64,000 nucleotides of DNA from Alphaproteobacteria bacterium (GCA_030427145.1 JAUHWT010000007.1:124001-188000), one strand, 5' to 3'. Shown: positions 20,193 through 29,774, counted from the first letter of the stretch. Numbers and translations: made by a program. The notes: generated from the letters alone by a model not told the origin.

Positions 20193-21514
20193 TGTCCCAT
20201 GAAATGATCGCCATCTTCATGTTCGCGACCATGATGCTCATGCTCATGACCGGACAGCGCGTTTTTGGGGCCATTGGTTTTGTTGCGGCGATTGCGGCCC
20301 TGGCCCTGTGGGGGACGGGCGGGTCGAACATTCCGTTCTCCTCCGCCATGAAGCTGATGAAGTGGTACCCGCTCCTGACGCTGCCGATGTTCATCTTCAT
20401 GGGATATGTGCTGTCGGAAAGCCGTATTGCGGACGACCTTTACCGCATGTTCCATGTCTGGATGGGGCCGGTGAACGGTGGCCTTGCCATCGGAACCATT
20501 GGCCTGATGGTACTGATTTCCGCCATGAACGGCCTGTCAGTGGCCGGGATGGCCATCGGAGCCACAATTGCACTGCCGGAACTGCTCAAACGGGGCTACG
20601 ACAAGCGGATGGTCACCGGGGTGATCCAGGCGGGCTCGTCCCTGGGGATCCTTGTGCCGCCCTCCGTGGTGCTGGTTCTCTATGCCATGATCGCCCGCCA
20701 GCCGGTGGGCCAGCTTTGGCTCGCGGGCGTATTCCCAGGACTCGTCATGGCGGGGATGTTCATTCTCTACATCTACATCCGCTGCAAAATTCAGCCCCAA
20801 CTTGGGCCCGCGCTTCCGTCCGCCGGGCGTGAGGTGTCCCGCTCCGAGAAGTTTCGCCTGCTGCGGGCCGGTCTGCTGCCCATTGCGATCTTTGCGGCCA
20901 TGATGGTGCCGTTTGTAAACGGCTGGACATCCCTCGTTGAAAGCTCCGCGATCGGTGCGATGACCGCGTTCCTTGCCGCAGTCCTGAAAGGCCGCATGAC
21001 GCGCGATGTGTTCGAGACCTCCGTGCGTCAGACATTGGCCATTTCCTGCATGTTCATGTGGATCATTCTGGCGGCCCTCGGCTTTGGCGCGGTGTTTGAC
21101 GGTCTTGGCGCGGTTCGGGCCATTGACAACCTGTTCACCGAACAGCTGGGCCTCGACCCCTGGACCATCCTTATTCTGATGCAGCTGTCATTCCTGATCA
21201 TGGGCACGTTCCTGGACGATACGGCCATGCTGGTGATCGTGGCGCCGCTCTATGTGCCGCTGGTAAAGGCTCTGGGCTTCGATCTGGTGTGGTATGGTGT
21301 CCTCTACACGATCACGACTCAGATCGCCTACATGACGCCACCGTTCGGATATAACCTGTTCCTGATGCGCGCGATGGCCCCGCCGGAGATCACCATGCGC
21401 GACATCTATGGCTCCATTCTGCCGTTTGTTCTGGTGATGGTGATCGCCCTCGCGCTGATCATGGTGTTCCCGGGCATTGCGCTGTGGCTGCCGGGCTATG
21501 TCTATGGGTTTTGA
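20192..21514 (+). CDS. dctM: TRAP transporter large permease (DctM type)
   Basis: A 440-residue polytopic protein with about twelve membrane segments, the Na+-driven translocation subunit. Hallmarks are GTGGSNIPFSS, the ALPELLKRGYDKRMVTG loop near 127-143, QAGSSLGILVPPSVVLVLY near 145-163, and PPFGYNLFLMRAM near 383-395. It is translationally coupled to dctQ and followed by dctP after 117 bp containing a small CCCG/CGGG hairpin. Confidence 0.92.
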   Translation: MSHEMIAIFMFATMMLMLMTGQRVFGAIGFVAAIAALALWGTGGSNIPFSSAMKLMKWYPLLTLPMFIFMGYVLSESRIADDLYRMFHVWMGPVNGGLAIGTIGLMVLISAMNGLSVAGMAIGATIALPELLKRGYDKRMVTGVIQAGSSLGILVPPSVVLVLYAMIARQPVGQLWLAGVFPGLVMAGMFILYIYIRCKIQPQLGPALPSAGREVSRSEKFRLLRAGLLPIAIFAAMMVPFVNGWTSLVESSAIGAMTAFLAAVLKGRMTRDVFETSVRQTLAISCMFMWIILAALGFGAVFDGLGAVRAIDNLFTEQLGLDPWTILILMQLSFLIMGTFLDDTAMLVIVAPLYVPLVKALGFDLVWYGVLYTITTQIAYMTPPFGYNLFLMRAMAPPEITMRDIYGSILPFVLVMVIALALIMVFPGIALWLPGYVYGF

Positions 21515-21631
21515 TGACAGGTCCGCCATCTCGCGGGGCCCGTCCGGATAAAGAAAGTGGGTGACGTCCCGAAAAACGGGAAAAACACCCCAATACGAAA
21601 AACAACAAACCGACCAACAAGGAGAATATCA

Positions 21632-22666
21632 ATGACAACAAGACGCAGGTTTATCACCGGAGCCGGAGCAACCGGAGCGGCGGCCCTGGCGGCCCCCGCC
21701 GTACATGCCCAGAGCACCATCACTTGGCGGCTGCAGACCTATGCCGGACCGGCCCTGGCCGAGCACGTTATCAAGCCCGCAATCGACAGCTTCAACGCGA
21801 TTGCCGGCGATCAGATGCAGATCGAGCTTTACTTCGCTGATCAGCTGGTCCCGACCGGCGAACTGTTCCGCGCCATGCAGAACGGCACAATCGACGCGGT
21901 ACAGTCCGACGACGACTCGATGGCCTCGCCGACCGAAGTGACCGTGTTCGGCGGATACTTCCCCTTCGCGTCCCGCTATTCGCTCGATGTGCCGGTACTG
22001 TTCAACCAGTACGGCCTCAATGAAATCTGGGATGAGGAGTATTCCAAGGTTGGCGTGAAACACATCAGCGCCGGTGCCTGGGACCCGTGCCATTTCGCCA
22101 CAAAAGACCCGATCAACAGCCTGGCCGACCTTCAGGGCAAACGGGTGTTCACCTTCCCGACGGCCGGACGCTTCCTGACCCAGTTCGGTGTGGTTCCCGT
22201 AACCCTTCCCTGGGAAGACATCGAGGTTGCGGTTCAGACCGGAGAACTCGACGGAATCGCCTGGTCCGGTATCACCGAGGACTACACGGTTGGCTGGGCT
22301 GACGTGACCAACTACTTCCTGACCAACAACATTTCCGGTGCCTGGGCGGGATCGTTCTTCGCGAATATGGACCGCTGGAATGAGCTGCCTGACAATCTCA
22401 AGGAACTGCTCCGCGTCTGCATGGACCAGAGCCATTATTACCGCCAGTGGTGGTATTGGGGCGGTGAGGCCAGCCTGCGTGTTCACGGCGAGAAGCTTGA
22501 ACTCACCACCATTCCAGATGAGGAGTGGGCCACAGTCGAGGCAGCCGCGGTCAAGTTCTGGGATGAGATTGCCGCTGAATCGGAGACCAAGGCGAAGGTT
22601 GTTGAGATCTTCAAGAAGTACAACGCCGATATGGTGAAGGCCGGTCGGCCTTACCGCTACGGCTGA
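21632..22666 (+). CDS. dctP: TRAP transporter substrate-binding protein (DctP type), Tat signal
   Basis: A 344-residue periplasmic solute receptor. It begins with a twin-arginine signal, TTRRRFITGAGATGA, with cleavage expected after AVHA, so folding precedes export. The DctP fold is shown by the ligand-binding Arg/Asp regions, GKRVFTFPTAGRFLTQFG (near 173-190) and GELDGIAWSG (near 208-217). AAGGAG at 21619-21624 fixes the start; the frame is open further upstream. The acid-binding pocket suggests an organic acid, exact ligand unknown. Gene order Q-M-P is the reverse of the classical P-Q-M. Confidence 0.9.
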   Translation: MTTRRRFITGAGATGAAALAAPAVHAQSTITWRLQTYAGPALAEHVIKPAIDSFNAIAGDQMQIELYFADQLVPTGELFRAMQNGTIDAVQSDDDSMASPTEVTVFGGYFPFASRYSLDVPVLFNQYGLNEIWDEEYSKVGVKHISAGAWDPCHFATKDPINSLADLQGKRVFTFPTAGRFLTQFGVVPVTLPWEDIEVAVQTGELDGIAWSGITEDYTVGWADVTNYFLTNNISGAWAGSFFANMDRWNELPDNLKELLRVCMDQSHYYRQWWYWGGEASLRVHGEKLELTTIPDEEWATVEAAAVKFWDEIAAESETKAKVVEIFKKYNADMVKAGRPYRYG

Positions 22667-22735
22667 TTTTTCCCCGAATACGTGCTTCGTCGAATCAATT
22701 CGGCGGAGCGCGACTGGCCGGGAACTCAACACTTA

Positions 22736-22767
22736 AACAAAAAAAAAGGCCGAACTTTCGTTCGGCC
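22736..22767 (-). terminator. Rho-independent terminator for the LysR gene
   Basis: An 8-bp stem GGCCGAAC/GTTCGGCC (22748-22755 with 22760-22767) with TTTC loop; on the minus strand it is followed by a long U-run (A-run 22736-22747 on the plus strand). Placed to stop leftward transcription of the LysR-type gene, about 160 bp after its stop. Confidence 0.85.
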
Positions 22768-22928
22768 CAAGTCCAACAGGGAGGTGAGGTCGGTAGACGA
22801 CTGTCCGCCAACCTCGAGTTGAGATATAGAGATGTTCGCTGTATTTCGCAAGTGCAATTGCACTATATTTAGTCATAGCCGCTATCACATGAGTGCATAA
22901 CGGAGAGGCACAAAAATGACCTGTTTGC

Positions 22929-23819
22929 CTAGGATGCGAGCTGTTTTTTAAAGACTGTTAGTTCCTCAAGGACGAAATCCCGGAACGCCGCGACGCGTTT
23001 TGAATGCCGCAGTTCCTCGACGAAGGCGAGATATACTGGAATTTCAGTGCTTTGCAGGTCGGGCAGCACATTGATCAGTTCGGGAAAATCTGCCGTCAGG
23101 TAGTCGGGCAGGGCGCCGATGCCGATATGGCTGCGAATGGCCTCAAGTATGCCGAAATAGTTGTTCACGGTCAGAAGCGAGTTCTGACTTGCAAGAAACG
23201 GCCGTACAAAATCCGCTCCGGCGCGCACCTGCGGTGAGGACGGGCTTTGCGTGATCAGCAGCTGATCGGCCAAATCCTCCTCGGAGGCGGGCATGCCATG
23301 CTTGTTGATATAGGTCTTGGTCGCATAGAGCTTGATCGTCGTGCTCATCAGACGACGCCGGATCAGATCGGCCTGGCTCGGCTCCTTCATGCGGATCGCC
23401 ACATCGGCCTCACGCATCGGAAGATCGAGAATTCGCTCCTCGAGCATCAGGTCAATTTTCAGGCTTGGGTATTTCTCGAACAGCCGGGGCAGGCGCGGTG
23501 CCAGCCACAGCGTTCCGAACCCGATGGTCGTCGTGACGCGCAACTGCCCGAAAACCTCGTTTTCCGAATCCCGGATACGGGCTGCCGTGGCATCGAGACG
23601 CTTGGTCATCGTCCGCGTCGCCTCAAACAGCAGCTCGCCCTGTTCCGTCAGCAACAGCCCACGGGCATGACGCCGAAACAGTGTCGTGTTCAGGCTGTCT
23701 TCAAGCGCACGGATCTGGCGACTGACCGCGGACTGGCTCAAATGCAGGCTTTCGCCTGCGGCCGTGAGACTGCCCGCATCCGCCACCGCGTGGAATATTC
23801 GCAGTTTGTCCCAGTCCAT
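22929..23819 (-). CDS. LysR-type transcriptional regulator
   Basis: A 296-residue regulator: winged helix-turn-helix at residues 1-60 with LRIFHAVADAGSLTAAGESLHLSQSAVSRQ pattern (split here by family positions 5-34) and an effector-binding domain from about 90 to 290. The frame stays open upstream to 23960, but MDWDKLRIFHAV is the family N-terminus. It is divergent from the oxidoreductase gene across 182 bp, the usual layout for a LysR protein controlling its neighbour. The shared intergenic region has a near-palindromic TTGTGCGCAAA (23883-23893), a weak candidate operator. Confidence 0.88.
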   Translation of the reverse strand: MDWDKLRIFHAVADAGSLTAAGESLHLSQSAVSRQIRALEDSLNTTLFRRHARGLLLTEQGELLFEATRTMTKRLDATAARIRDSENEVFGQLRVTTTIGFGTLWLAPRLPRLFEKYPSLKIDLMLEERILDLPMREADVAIRMKEPSQADLIRRRLMSTTIKLYATKTYINKHGMPASEEDLADQLLITQSPSSPQVRAGADFVRPFLASQNSLLTVNNYFGILEAIRSHIGIGALPDYLTADFPELINVLPDLQSTEIPVYLAFVEELRHSKRVAAFRDFVLEELTVFKKQLAS

Positions 23820-24001
23820 TGAGCCCCGTAAGCTGAAATTTTGCTGATTTTGATAGATGGCGTTTATTCCCATAGCACGGAATTGTGCGCAAATACATTT
23901 GCCACGATCGTGTTGAAATTTTATTATCCTTTGTGACATCGTTCCCCGTTCAAGCGCCAAATGAACGGTTTTCAGCCAGATCGGGACCGAATTGTGCCAA
24001 A

Positions 24002-27000
24002 ATGAGTGCAGAATTAGAACAACCTCAGCGGGAATCGGGTGCTGCGGAAAAGCGTATAACGCTCGATGACCGGTTCGATCTGGCCAATTCCCAGGTAATT
24101 CTCACCGGCACACAGGCTCTCGTCCGCGCACTTTTGATGCAAAAAGCCCGTGATGTGGCGGCCGGACATGATACCGCAGGGTACGCAACCGGCTACCGCG
24201 GCTCACCTTTGGGCGGCGTGGATATCCAGATGAATCGGGCCAAAAACCATCTTGAGGCCGCGGATATCGTGTTTCAGGAGGGCCTGAACGAGGATCTCGG
24301 AGCCACGGCCCTGTGGGGAACCCAGCAGGTTCAGATGCGCGGCGACGGGCGCGTCGATGGCGTTTTCGGACTTTGGTACGGCAAGGGTCCAGGCGTCGAC
24401 CGCTGCGGCGACGTCTTTCGGCACGCAAACTTCGCCGGCACGGAAAAACTCGGCGGCGTTTTGGTCTGCATGGGGGACGACCACACCGGCGAAAGCTCCA
24501 CCACGCTTCACCAGTCCGAATTTGCCCTGGTCGACGTCATGATGCCGATCCTCTCCCCGGCGGGTGTGCAGGAGGTCCTCGATTACAGTCTGCTGGGCTG
24601 GGCTCTGTCGCGCTATTCCGGTGCCTGGGTGGGCCTGAAATGCGTGAAGGACACGATTGAGGTTACGGAAGTCGTCAATGGCGACCCGCATCGTCTGAAC
24701 ATCGTCGAGCCCACGGATTTTGAGATGCCCGCCGACGGCGTCAATATTCGCCCCGGATTTGAGGTCGTGGCCCAGGAGGCCCGCCTGCACGACTACAAAC
24801 GGTTCGCGGCGGAGGCCTTCGCGCGGGCAAACCGCATCGACCGGGAATTCTGGCCACGGGAAGGTGCGAAGATTGGCATCGTATCCTGCGGCAAAAGCTG
24901 GCTCGACACCGTTCACGCGCTCGAACTTTTGGGTCTCAATGCCGATGAGGCCAAACGCCTCGGCATTTCCACCTACAAGGTCGGTATGGTCTGGCCGCTC
25001 GACATGGAGTCTTTCCGCGAATGGGCTCACGACCTGGAACTGATCATCGTTGTCGAGGAAAAGCGCAAACTCGTTGAGGTCCAGATCAAGGAGGCGATCT
25101 TCAACGACCGCCGCGGCCGTCGCGTCATCGGCTGGAAGAACGAGCAGAACGAGACGGTGTTCTCGGTCAAATCCGCGCTCGACCCGGTCCTGATTGCCCG
25201 CAAACTCGGCGAGCTTCTGGCGCATGAGGGCATTGAGACCGAAACGCTCACCCAACGCCGCCGCCTGCTTGAGGATGCCGTCCAGGCCGACAATGCCGAT
25301 GAGGCCGCCGTGCGCCAGCCCTGGTTCTGCTCCGGGTGCCCCCACAACACCTCCACCCGCGTTCCCGAAGGCTCCCGCGCCTATGCCGGTATCGGCTGTC
25401 ACACCATGGCGCTCTGGATGGACCGCGACACGGATGGCGTCACGCAGATGGGGGGCGAGGGCGCGAACTGGATCGGCGAGGCCCCGTTCTCCAAACGCAA
25501 ACACGTTTTCCAGAACCTTGGCGACGGTACCTACAACCATTCCGGAACGCTTGCGATCCGCGCGGCGCTCGCGGCGAAGGTCAACATAACCTACAAGATC
25601 CTGTTCAACGACGCCGTTGCCATGACCGGCGGTCAGCCCAATGAGGGCGGCCTGACCCCGCACCGTATCGTCAACGAACTTCTTGCGATGGGCGTCGAAA
25701 ACGTGGCCGTGGTGTACGACCCGAAGGAGGATGTCGATCCGAATTCCTTCCCGTCCTCCGTCAGCGTGTCCACCCGCGACCAGCTCGATCAGGTTCAAAA
25801 GGCGATGCAGAAAATCGAGGGCGTTTCGGCCATCGTCTTCATCCAGACCTGCGCCGCCGAAAAACGCCGTCGCCGCAAGAAAGGGACATTCCCCGACATC
25901 GACCGGCGGGTCTTTATCCACCCGGATGTCTGCGAGGGCTGCGGAGACTGCGGCGTGCAGTCAAACTGCGTCGCGGTCCTGCCGCTGGAGACGGAATTCG
26001 GCCGCAAACGTCAGATCGACCAGTCCGCCTGCAACAAGGATTTTTCCTGCCTGAACGGCTTCTGCCCCAGTTTCGTTACGCTGGAAGGCGCGGTTCCCCG
26101 CAAAGTGGAGGCTAAAGAACTCGACCTGCCCGATCTGCCCGAACCCGATCTGCCGCCGATCTCGCACACCTACAATATTGTCATCACGGGGGTGGGCGGC
26201 ACCGGCGTTGTGACCATCGGCGCGCTGATCGCCATGGCCGCGCACATCGAAAACAAGGGCGTCGGCGTCATGGAAATGGCGGGCCTGGCGCAGAAGGGCG
26301 GCGCGGTCCTGATTCATTGTCGCGTAGCGGAAAAACCTGCGGATATTTCCGCCATTCGTATCGCGGTGGGCGAGGCGGATGCCCTGATCGGAGGCGACCT
26401 TGTGGTTTCGGCCGGGGCCAAAACGCTGGGCCTGATGACCCGCGACCGCACACGCTGCCTCGTCAATCTCCATGAGATCATGACCGGCGCCTTTACCCGC
26501 GACCGGGAGTTCCGCATTCCGACGGACCGGTTGCTGCTCAGCCTTCGTGCGCGGCTGGGTGAGGATGCCATCCTCGCACTGGACGCAACCCGCATGTCCG
26601 AGGTGCTGCTGGGCGATGCCATCTACACCAACATGCTGATTTTTGGCGCGTCCTGGCAGGCCGGGATGATCCCGCTGGGACAGGACGCCATCGAGCAGGC
26701 CATTCGCCTCAATGGCGTAAACGTCGAGCGCAACCTGCGCGCGTTCACGCTAGGCCGCTGGGCCGCGGCGTTTCCCAATGACGCCGCGGCTGCCGTGGCG
26801 CCGGAGGTTCACGCGCCGACAGGTTTCGGGGACCTCGTTGCGGCCCGCCGCGCACATCTCGTTGACTATCAGGACGAAAACCTCGCCAAACGCTACGAGA
26901 CCCGTGTCCGCTCCGCCCATGAGGTCGATCCTGCCTTCGGGGAGGCGGTCGCGAAAGGCTATCACTCGCTTCTGGCCTACAAGGACGAATACGAGGTGGC

Positions 27001-27454
27001 CCGTCTGCACAGCATTGGACTGGAAAAACACCTCAACGACGCTTTCTCGGAAGTGGGCACGGTCACCTTCCACATGGCGCCACCGATGCTGTCGAAAACC
27101 GGCCCGGACGGTCGGCCGCTTAAACGCGAATTTGGCCCGGGCCTGATGCGCGTTTTGCGCCTGCTTGCGCGGTTGAAAGGCCTGCGCGGGACCCGGTTTG
27201 ATCCCTTCGGTTACACTGACGAAAGACGCATGGAACGCGCCTTGATCACGCAGTACGAAGGCGACATTGATGAGCTGCAAAGCGGCCTCACGCCGGACAA
27301 TGCCGCACTGGCGACTGAGATTGCGCTGCTCCCGCTGGAAATCAGGGGCTTTGGGCCGGTGAAGGCCGCGGCGGCCGAAACCGTGGCAAAACGCCGCGAA
27401 ACCCTGCTCGCCCAATTCCGCAGCCCGGCACCAGACACACGGTCGGTCGCCTGA
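24002..27454 (+). CDS. Indolepyruvate-type 2-oxoacid:ferredoxin oxidoreductase, fused subunits
   Basis: An 1150-residue fusion of IorA- and IorB-like parts: N-terminal pyrimidine-binding domain (TGYRGSPLGG near 61-70), thiamine diphosphate domain (GIGCHTMALWMDRDTDG near 463-479; GEGANW), a cysteine-rich segment with CEGCGDCGVQSNC from about residue 644, and a gamma-type domain beginning GVGGTGVVTIGAL near 728. Such enzymes oxidatively decarboxylate aryl or branched 2-oxoacids to acyl-CoA with ferredoxin. The start is the ATG at 24002; the open frame extends upstream through the promoter region. Flanked by a divergent LysR gene. Confidence 0.88.
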   Translation: MSAELEQPQRESGAAEKRITLDDRFDLANSQVILTGTQALVRALLMQKARDVAAGHDTAGYATGYRGSPLGGVDIQMNRAKNHLEAADIVFQEGLNEDLGATALWGTQQVQMRGDGRVDGVFGLWYGKGPGVDRCGDVFRHANFAGTEKLGGVLVCMGDDHTGESSTTLHQSEFALVDVMMPILSPAGVQEVLDYSLLGWALSRYSGAWVGLKCVKDTIEVTEVVNGDPHRLNIVEPTDFEMPADGVNIRPGFEVVAQEARLHDYKRFAAEAFARANRIDREFWPREGAKIGIVSCGKSWLDTVHALELLGLNADEAKRLGISTYKVGMVWPLDMESFREWAHDLELIIVVEEKRKLVEVQIKEAIFNDRRGRRVIGWKNEQNETVFSVKSALDPVLIARKLGELLAHEGIETETLTQRRRLLEDAVQADNADEAAVRQPWFCSGCPHNTSTRVPEGSRAYAGIGCHTMALWMDRDTDGVTQMGGEGANWIGEAPFSKRKHVFQNLGDGTYNHSGTLAIRAALAAKVNITYKILFNDAVAMTGGQPNEGGLTPHRIVNELLAMGVENVAVVYDPKEDVDPNSFPSSVSVSTRDQLDQVQKAMQKIEGVSAIVFIQTCAAEKRRRRKKGTFPDIDRRVFIHPDVCEGCGDCGVQSNCVAVLPLETEFGRKRQIDQSACNKDFSCLNGFCPSFVTLEGAVPRKVEAKELDLPDLPEPDLPPISHTYNIVITGVGGTGVVTIGALIAMAAHIENKGVGVMEMAGLAQKGGAVLIHCRVAEKPADISAIRIAVGEADALIGGDLVVSAGAKTLGLMTRDRTRCLVNLHEIMTGAFTRDREFRIPTDRLLLSLRARLGEDAILALDATRMSEVLLGDAIYTNMLIFGASWQAGMIPLGQDAIEQAIRLNGVNVERNLRAFTLGRWAAAFPNDAAAAVAPEVHAPTGFGDLVAARRAHLVDYQDENLAKRYETRVRSAHEVDPAFGEAVAKGYHSLLAYKDEYEVARLHSIGLEKHLNDAFSEVGTVTFHMAPPMLSKTGPDGRPLKREFGPGLMRVLRLLARLKGLRGTRFDPFGYTDERRMERALITQYEGDIDELQSGLTPDNAALATEIALLPLEIRGFGPVKAAAAETVAKRRETLLAQFRSPAPDTRSVA

Positions 27455-27474
27455 ACTGCGGAGAGGCCGGAGCG

Positions 27475-28290
27475 CTAGACGAGGGCAAGGATCCGCGCCG
27501 GTCCACCGGTGCCGCCCTGGTGTTTCGGGGCACCTACAATCAGGGTCGCGCCCGTTGCCGGAAGCCTGTCGAGATTTGCCACACATTCCACCCCAAACCG
27601 TCCGCTGGGCAGCCAAGCGTAGTGAAAGGCGAAATCCGCGGACGGCCCGTGATCGAGCGACAGCGTGTCCACAGCGACCGAGGCCGCTCCCGCATTTGCC
27701 AGCATCTCAGCGCATTCGACGTGGAAGCCTGGGAAATGCATCGCCTCTCCATCAAAGCTCCGGAACGCGTCCGAATCAGCCTTCGAACTCCAGCCTGAAT
27801 GCATAGCGACACAGGCATTTGCCGGGATCTCCCCATTCGCGGCGATCCAGGCTGAAATGTCATCCGGCGTGACCTGCGCATCCGGGTTTTCGGCCGCGCG
27901 GGCGGCAATGTCGATAACGCAGAGCGGCGCGACGAGGTTGGATACCGGTATCTCATCCACTGAAGCACCATCCTCGGAAAAATGCAGCGGCGCATCGATA
28001 TGCGTGCCCGTGTGCTCATCAATGCGCAGATCGAACAGGTTGTAGAAATGCTCCGCGTAGTTGAATTTCTGCTCCATGAAGAACTGCTGTTCGCCCGAGA
28101 AAGTCGGAAATTCCGGTGTCAGGGTATGTGTCAGATCCTCAACCGCGTCGTGGCCCTGCGCCAATGCCGAAGGAGCCGCGGCCACGCCGCCAAGCGCCGC
28201 TGCGGTGCCCGCCATCGCCGCACCTTTGAACAATCCCCGGCGGGACAGCATTCTGTCCTTCACCGAATTCATCACGCACATGTCGCACAT
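27475..28290 (-). CDS. Tat-exported cyclase-family (kynurenine formamidase-like) hydrolase
   Basis: A 271-residue protein of the cyclase/kynurenine formamidase fold with metal motif HTGTHIDAPLHF near residues 96-107. The N-terminus carries a CDMC cysteine pair at residues 2-5 and then a twin-arginine signal SRRGLFKGAAMAGTAAALGG, so the mature enzyme is likely periplasmic. Start chosen at 28290: it gives this family's usual MCDMC opening and follows a GGGGAAC stretch. Convergent with the oxidoreductase gene (20 bp apart). Substrate unknown. Confidence 0.82.
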   Translation of the reverse strand: MCDMCVMNSVKDRMLSRRGLFKGAAMAGTAAALGGVAAAPSALAQGHDAVEDLTHTLTPEFPTFSGEQQFFMEQKFNYAEHFYNLFDLRIDEHTGTHIDAPLHFSEDGASVDEIPVSNLVAPLCVIDIAARAAENPDAQVTPDDISAWIAANGEIPANACVAMHSGWSSKADSDAFRSFDGEAMHFPGFHVECAEMLANAGAASVAVDTLSLDHGPSADFAFHYAWLPSGRFGVECVANLDRLPATGATLIVGAPKHQGGTGGPARILALV

Positions 28291-28479
28291 TTTTTCTGTT
28301 CCCCGTTCCTGTTGGCTGTTTGAACGGGAACCGTAGCACAGTCGTGCCGTTCGGAATAAGTCCGCGCGGTTTTCGTTACGCAAATGACATTCCATGGTCA
28401 CGGAGCCGTTACCCGTTCCCTCCAGGCTTTGGTACGCGCCGGTTCGCAGCATCCGGTCCCGTGTCTGTCCGGAAGTTCA

Positions 28480-29112
28480 ATGTCTTCAGATCCTTACTTT
28501 CTGCTCCGTACAATCTCAGGCGCGATGAACCGTTCCACCCTGGCCCTCGCCCTGTGTCTGATTACTGCTGTTTATCTGACACTGTGCGTCGGCTCGGCCC
28601 GTGACCGCATCGGTGACCGGATTCAGATCGCGCTACCGGTTGTGGGGCTGGCCTGTTCAACCATGAAAAACGGCGCGCGTGACTATGTTCTGCGCTTTGC
28701 GGGAGCCATGACGGTCGTGCATGGTTTGAAAAACGGACTTGGTGAAACACCGCTGAACCTGCGCCCAGGCGGATCCGACCGCGGTTTCCCGTCCGGGCAC
28801 ACCGCCGCCTCAGCCTATGGCGCGAGCTATCTTGCCCGCGAGTGTGGTTCCTTTGTGCCGTGGGTCGGGCCGGTCGTCGTGCTGTCCGCCGGTTTCGTCG
28901 CGGGCAGCCGGGTTGAATCCGGTCACCACGATCTCGTTCAGGTCATGGCCGGTGCGCTCGTTGGCGTGGCATTTGACCGTGTCGGCCGAAGTCACCGTGC
29001 CAAACGCCGTCGCCGGGCCTCGGGCCTGCGCTGGCGTCGTCGCGTCGCCGGCATTCCGTTCCTGCTCCGGTCGCATGGCGTGCTGCCCTTTCCGGAAACC
29101 CGCTCGACATGA
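28480..29112 (+). CDS. PAP2-family phosphatase, membrane-bound
   Basis: A PAP2/acid phosphatase-type membrane protein (210 residues from 28480; an alternative ATG at 28525 gives 195). Motifs: LRPGGSDRGFPSGHTAAS carrying the catalytic His of PSGH, and SRVESGHH with the phosphate-binding Arg and the nucleophilic His. The last position of the SRx5Hx3D motif is Gln rather than Asp. C-terminus is Arg/Lys rich. GGAAG at 28471-28475 supports the 28480 start. It overlaps the next gene by 4 bp (ATGA). PAP2 enzymes dephosphorylate isoprenyl or lipid A phosphates; the neighbour suggests lipid A. Confidence 0.8.
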   Translation: MSSDPYFLLRTISGAMNRSTLALALCLITAVYLTLCVGSARDRIGDRIQIALPVVGLACSTMKNGARDYVLRFAGAMTVVHGLKNGLGETPLNLRPGGSDRGFPSGHTAASAYGASYLARECGSFVPWVGPVVVLSAGFVAGSRVESGHHDLVQVMAGALVGVAFDRVGRSHRAKRRRRASGLRWRRRVAGIPFLLRSHGVLPFPETRST

Positions 29113-29762
29113 TTTCCCGTGCCGGCGCGATCCTGCTGACCCTGTTGCCCGCGACCGGTTGGGCGCAACACGACCTGAGTGTTTATGGCGGCATTCAGGG
29201 CGCCTTCAGTTCGGACATGGACGGCAGGGACGTCAACGGGGAACCGCTGTCCTTCGACGTGGACTGGGAGGGACGATCCCTCGACATGCCACCCTATTAC
29301 GGCCTGCGTTACACTTGGTGGCGCGGGCAAAAGTGGGGGCTGACGCTCGATTTTACCCATGTGAAGCTCTACGCGGACGATGCGTCGCTCGATCGCTCCG
29401 GTTTCGAAACCCTCGAATTCACCGACGGCCTGAACGTCGCAACCATCGGGGCCACAAGGCGTTTCGATCCGGTCTCCGGCGTCATTCCTCATGCGGGCTT
29501 TGGCGTCGGGTTTGTCTACCCCCATGTGGAAACCCGGTCACCGCAGTCCCAGGACCGGACTTATGAGTACCAGTTCGGCGGACTCGCCGCAGCGGCGCGG
29601 TTCGGAGTGACTTATCCTTTCAGCGATCACTGGCACCTCTTCGGCGAGTACGAAGCGAATTACGTCAGGCTCGATGTTGACATGAATGGCGGCGGCTCAC
29701 TGAGGAGCGACATCGTCACCAACGCGCTCAATCTCGGCCTGACCTGGCGCTTCGGCCCCTGA
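29109..29762 (+). CDS. Outer-membrane beta-barrel, LpxQ-like (lipid A oxidase family)
   Basis: A 217-residue protein with a signal peptide (cleavage after GWAQ) and alternating beta-strand pattern ending in an aromatic-rich strand, LNLGLTWRFGP. The WEGRSLDMPPYYGLRYTWW stretch near residues 55-73 and YADDASL...GFETLEFTDGLN near 92-113 resemble the rhizobial lipid A oxidase LpxQ family, which oxidises the proximal glucosamine of lipid A in the outer membrane. Assignment is from recalled family pattern, not a search. Translational coupling to the PAP2 gene supports a joint lipid A modification role. Confidence 0.65.
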   Translation: MISRAGAILLTLLPATGWAQHDLSVYGGIQGAFSSDMDGRDVNGEPLSFDVDWEGRSLDMPPYYGLRYTWWRGQKWGLTLDFTHVKLYADDASLDRSGFETLEFTDGLNVATIGATRRFDPVSGVIPHAGFGVGFVYPHVETRSPQSQDRTYEYQFGGLAAAARFGVTYPFSDHWHLFGEYEANYVRLDVDMNGGGSLRSDIVTNALNLGLTWRFGP

Positions 29763-29774
29763 TCGCACCACCTT

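Noticed and set aside
24203..25921. 572-codon reverse-strand open frame
   Set aside because: Lies wholly inside the oxidoreductase gene whose domains and motifs are unequivocal; a high-GC shadow frame.
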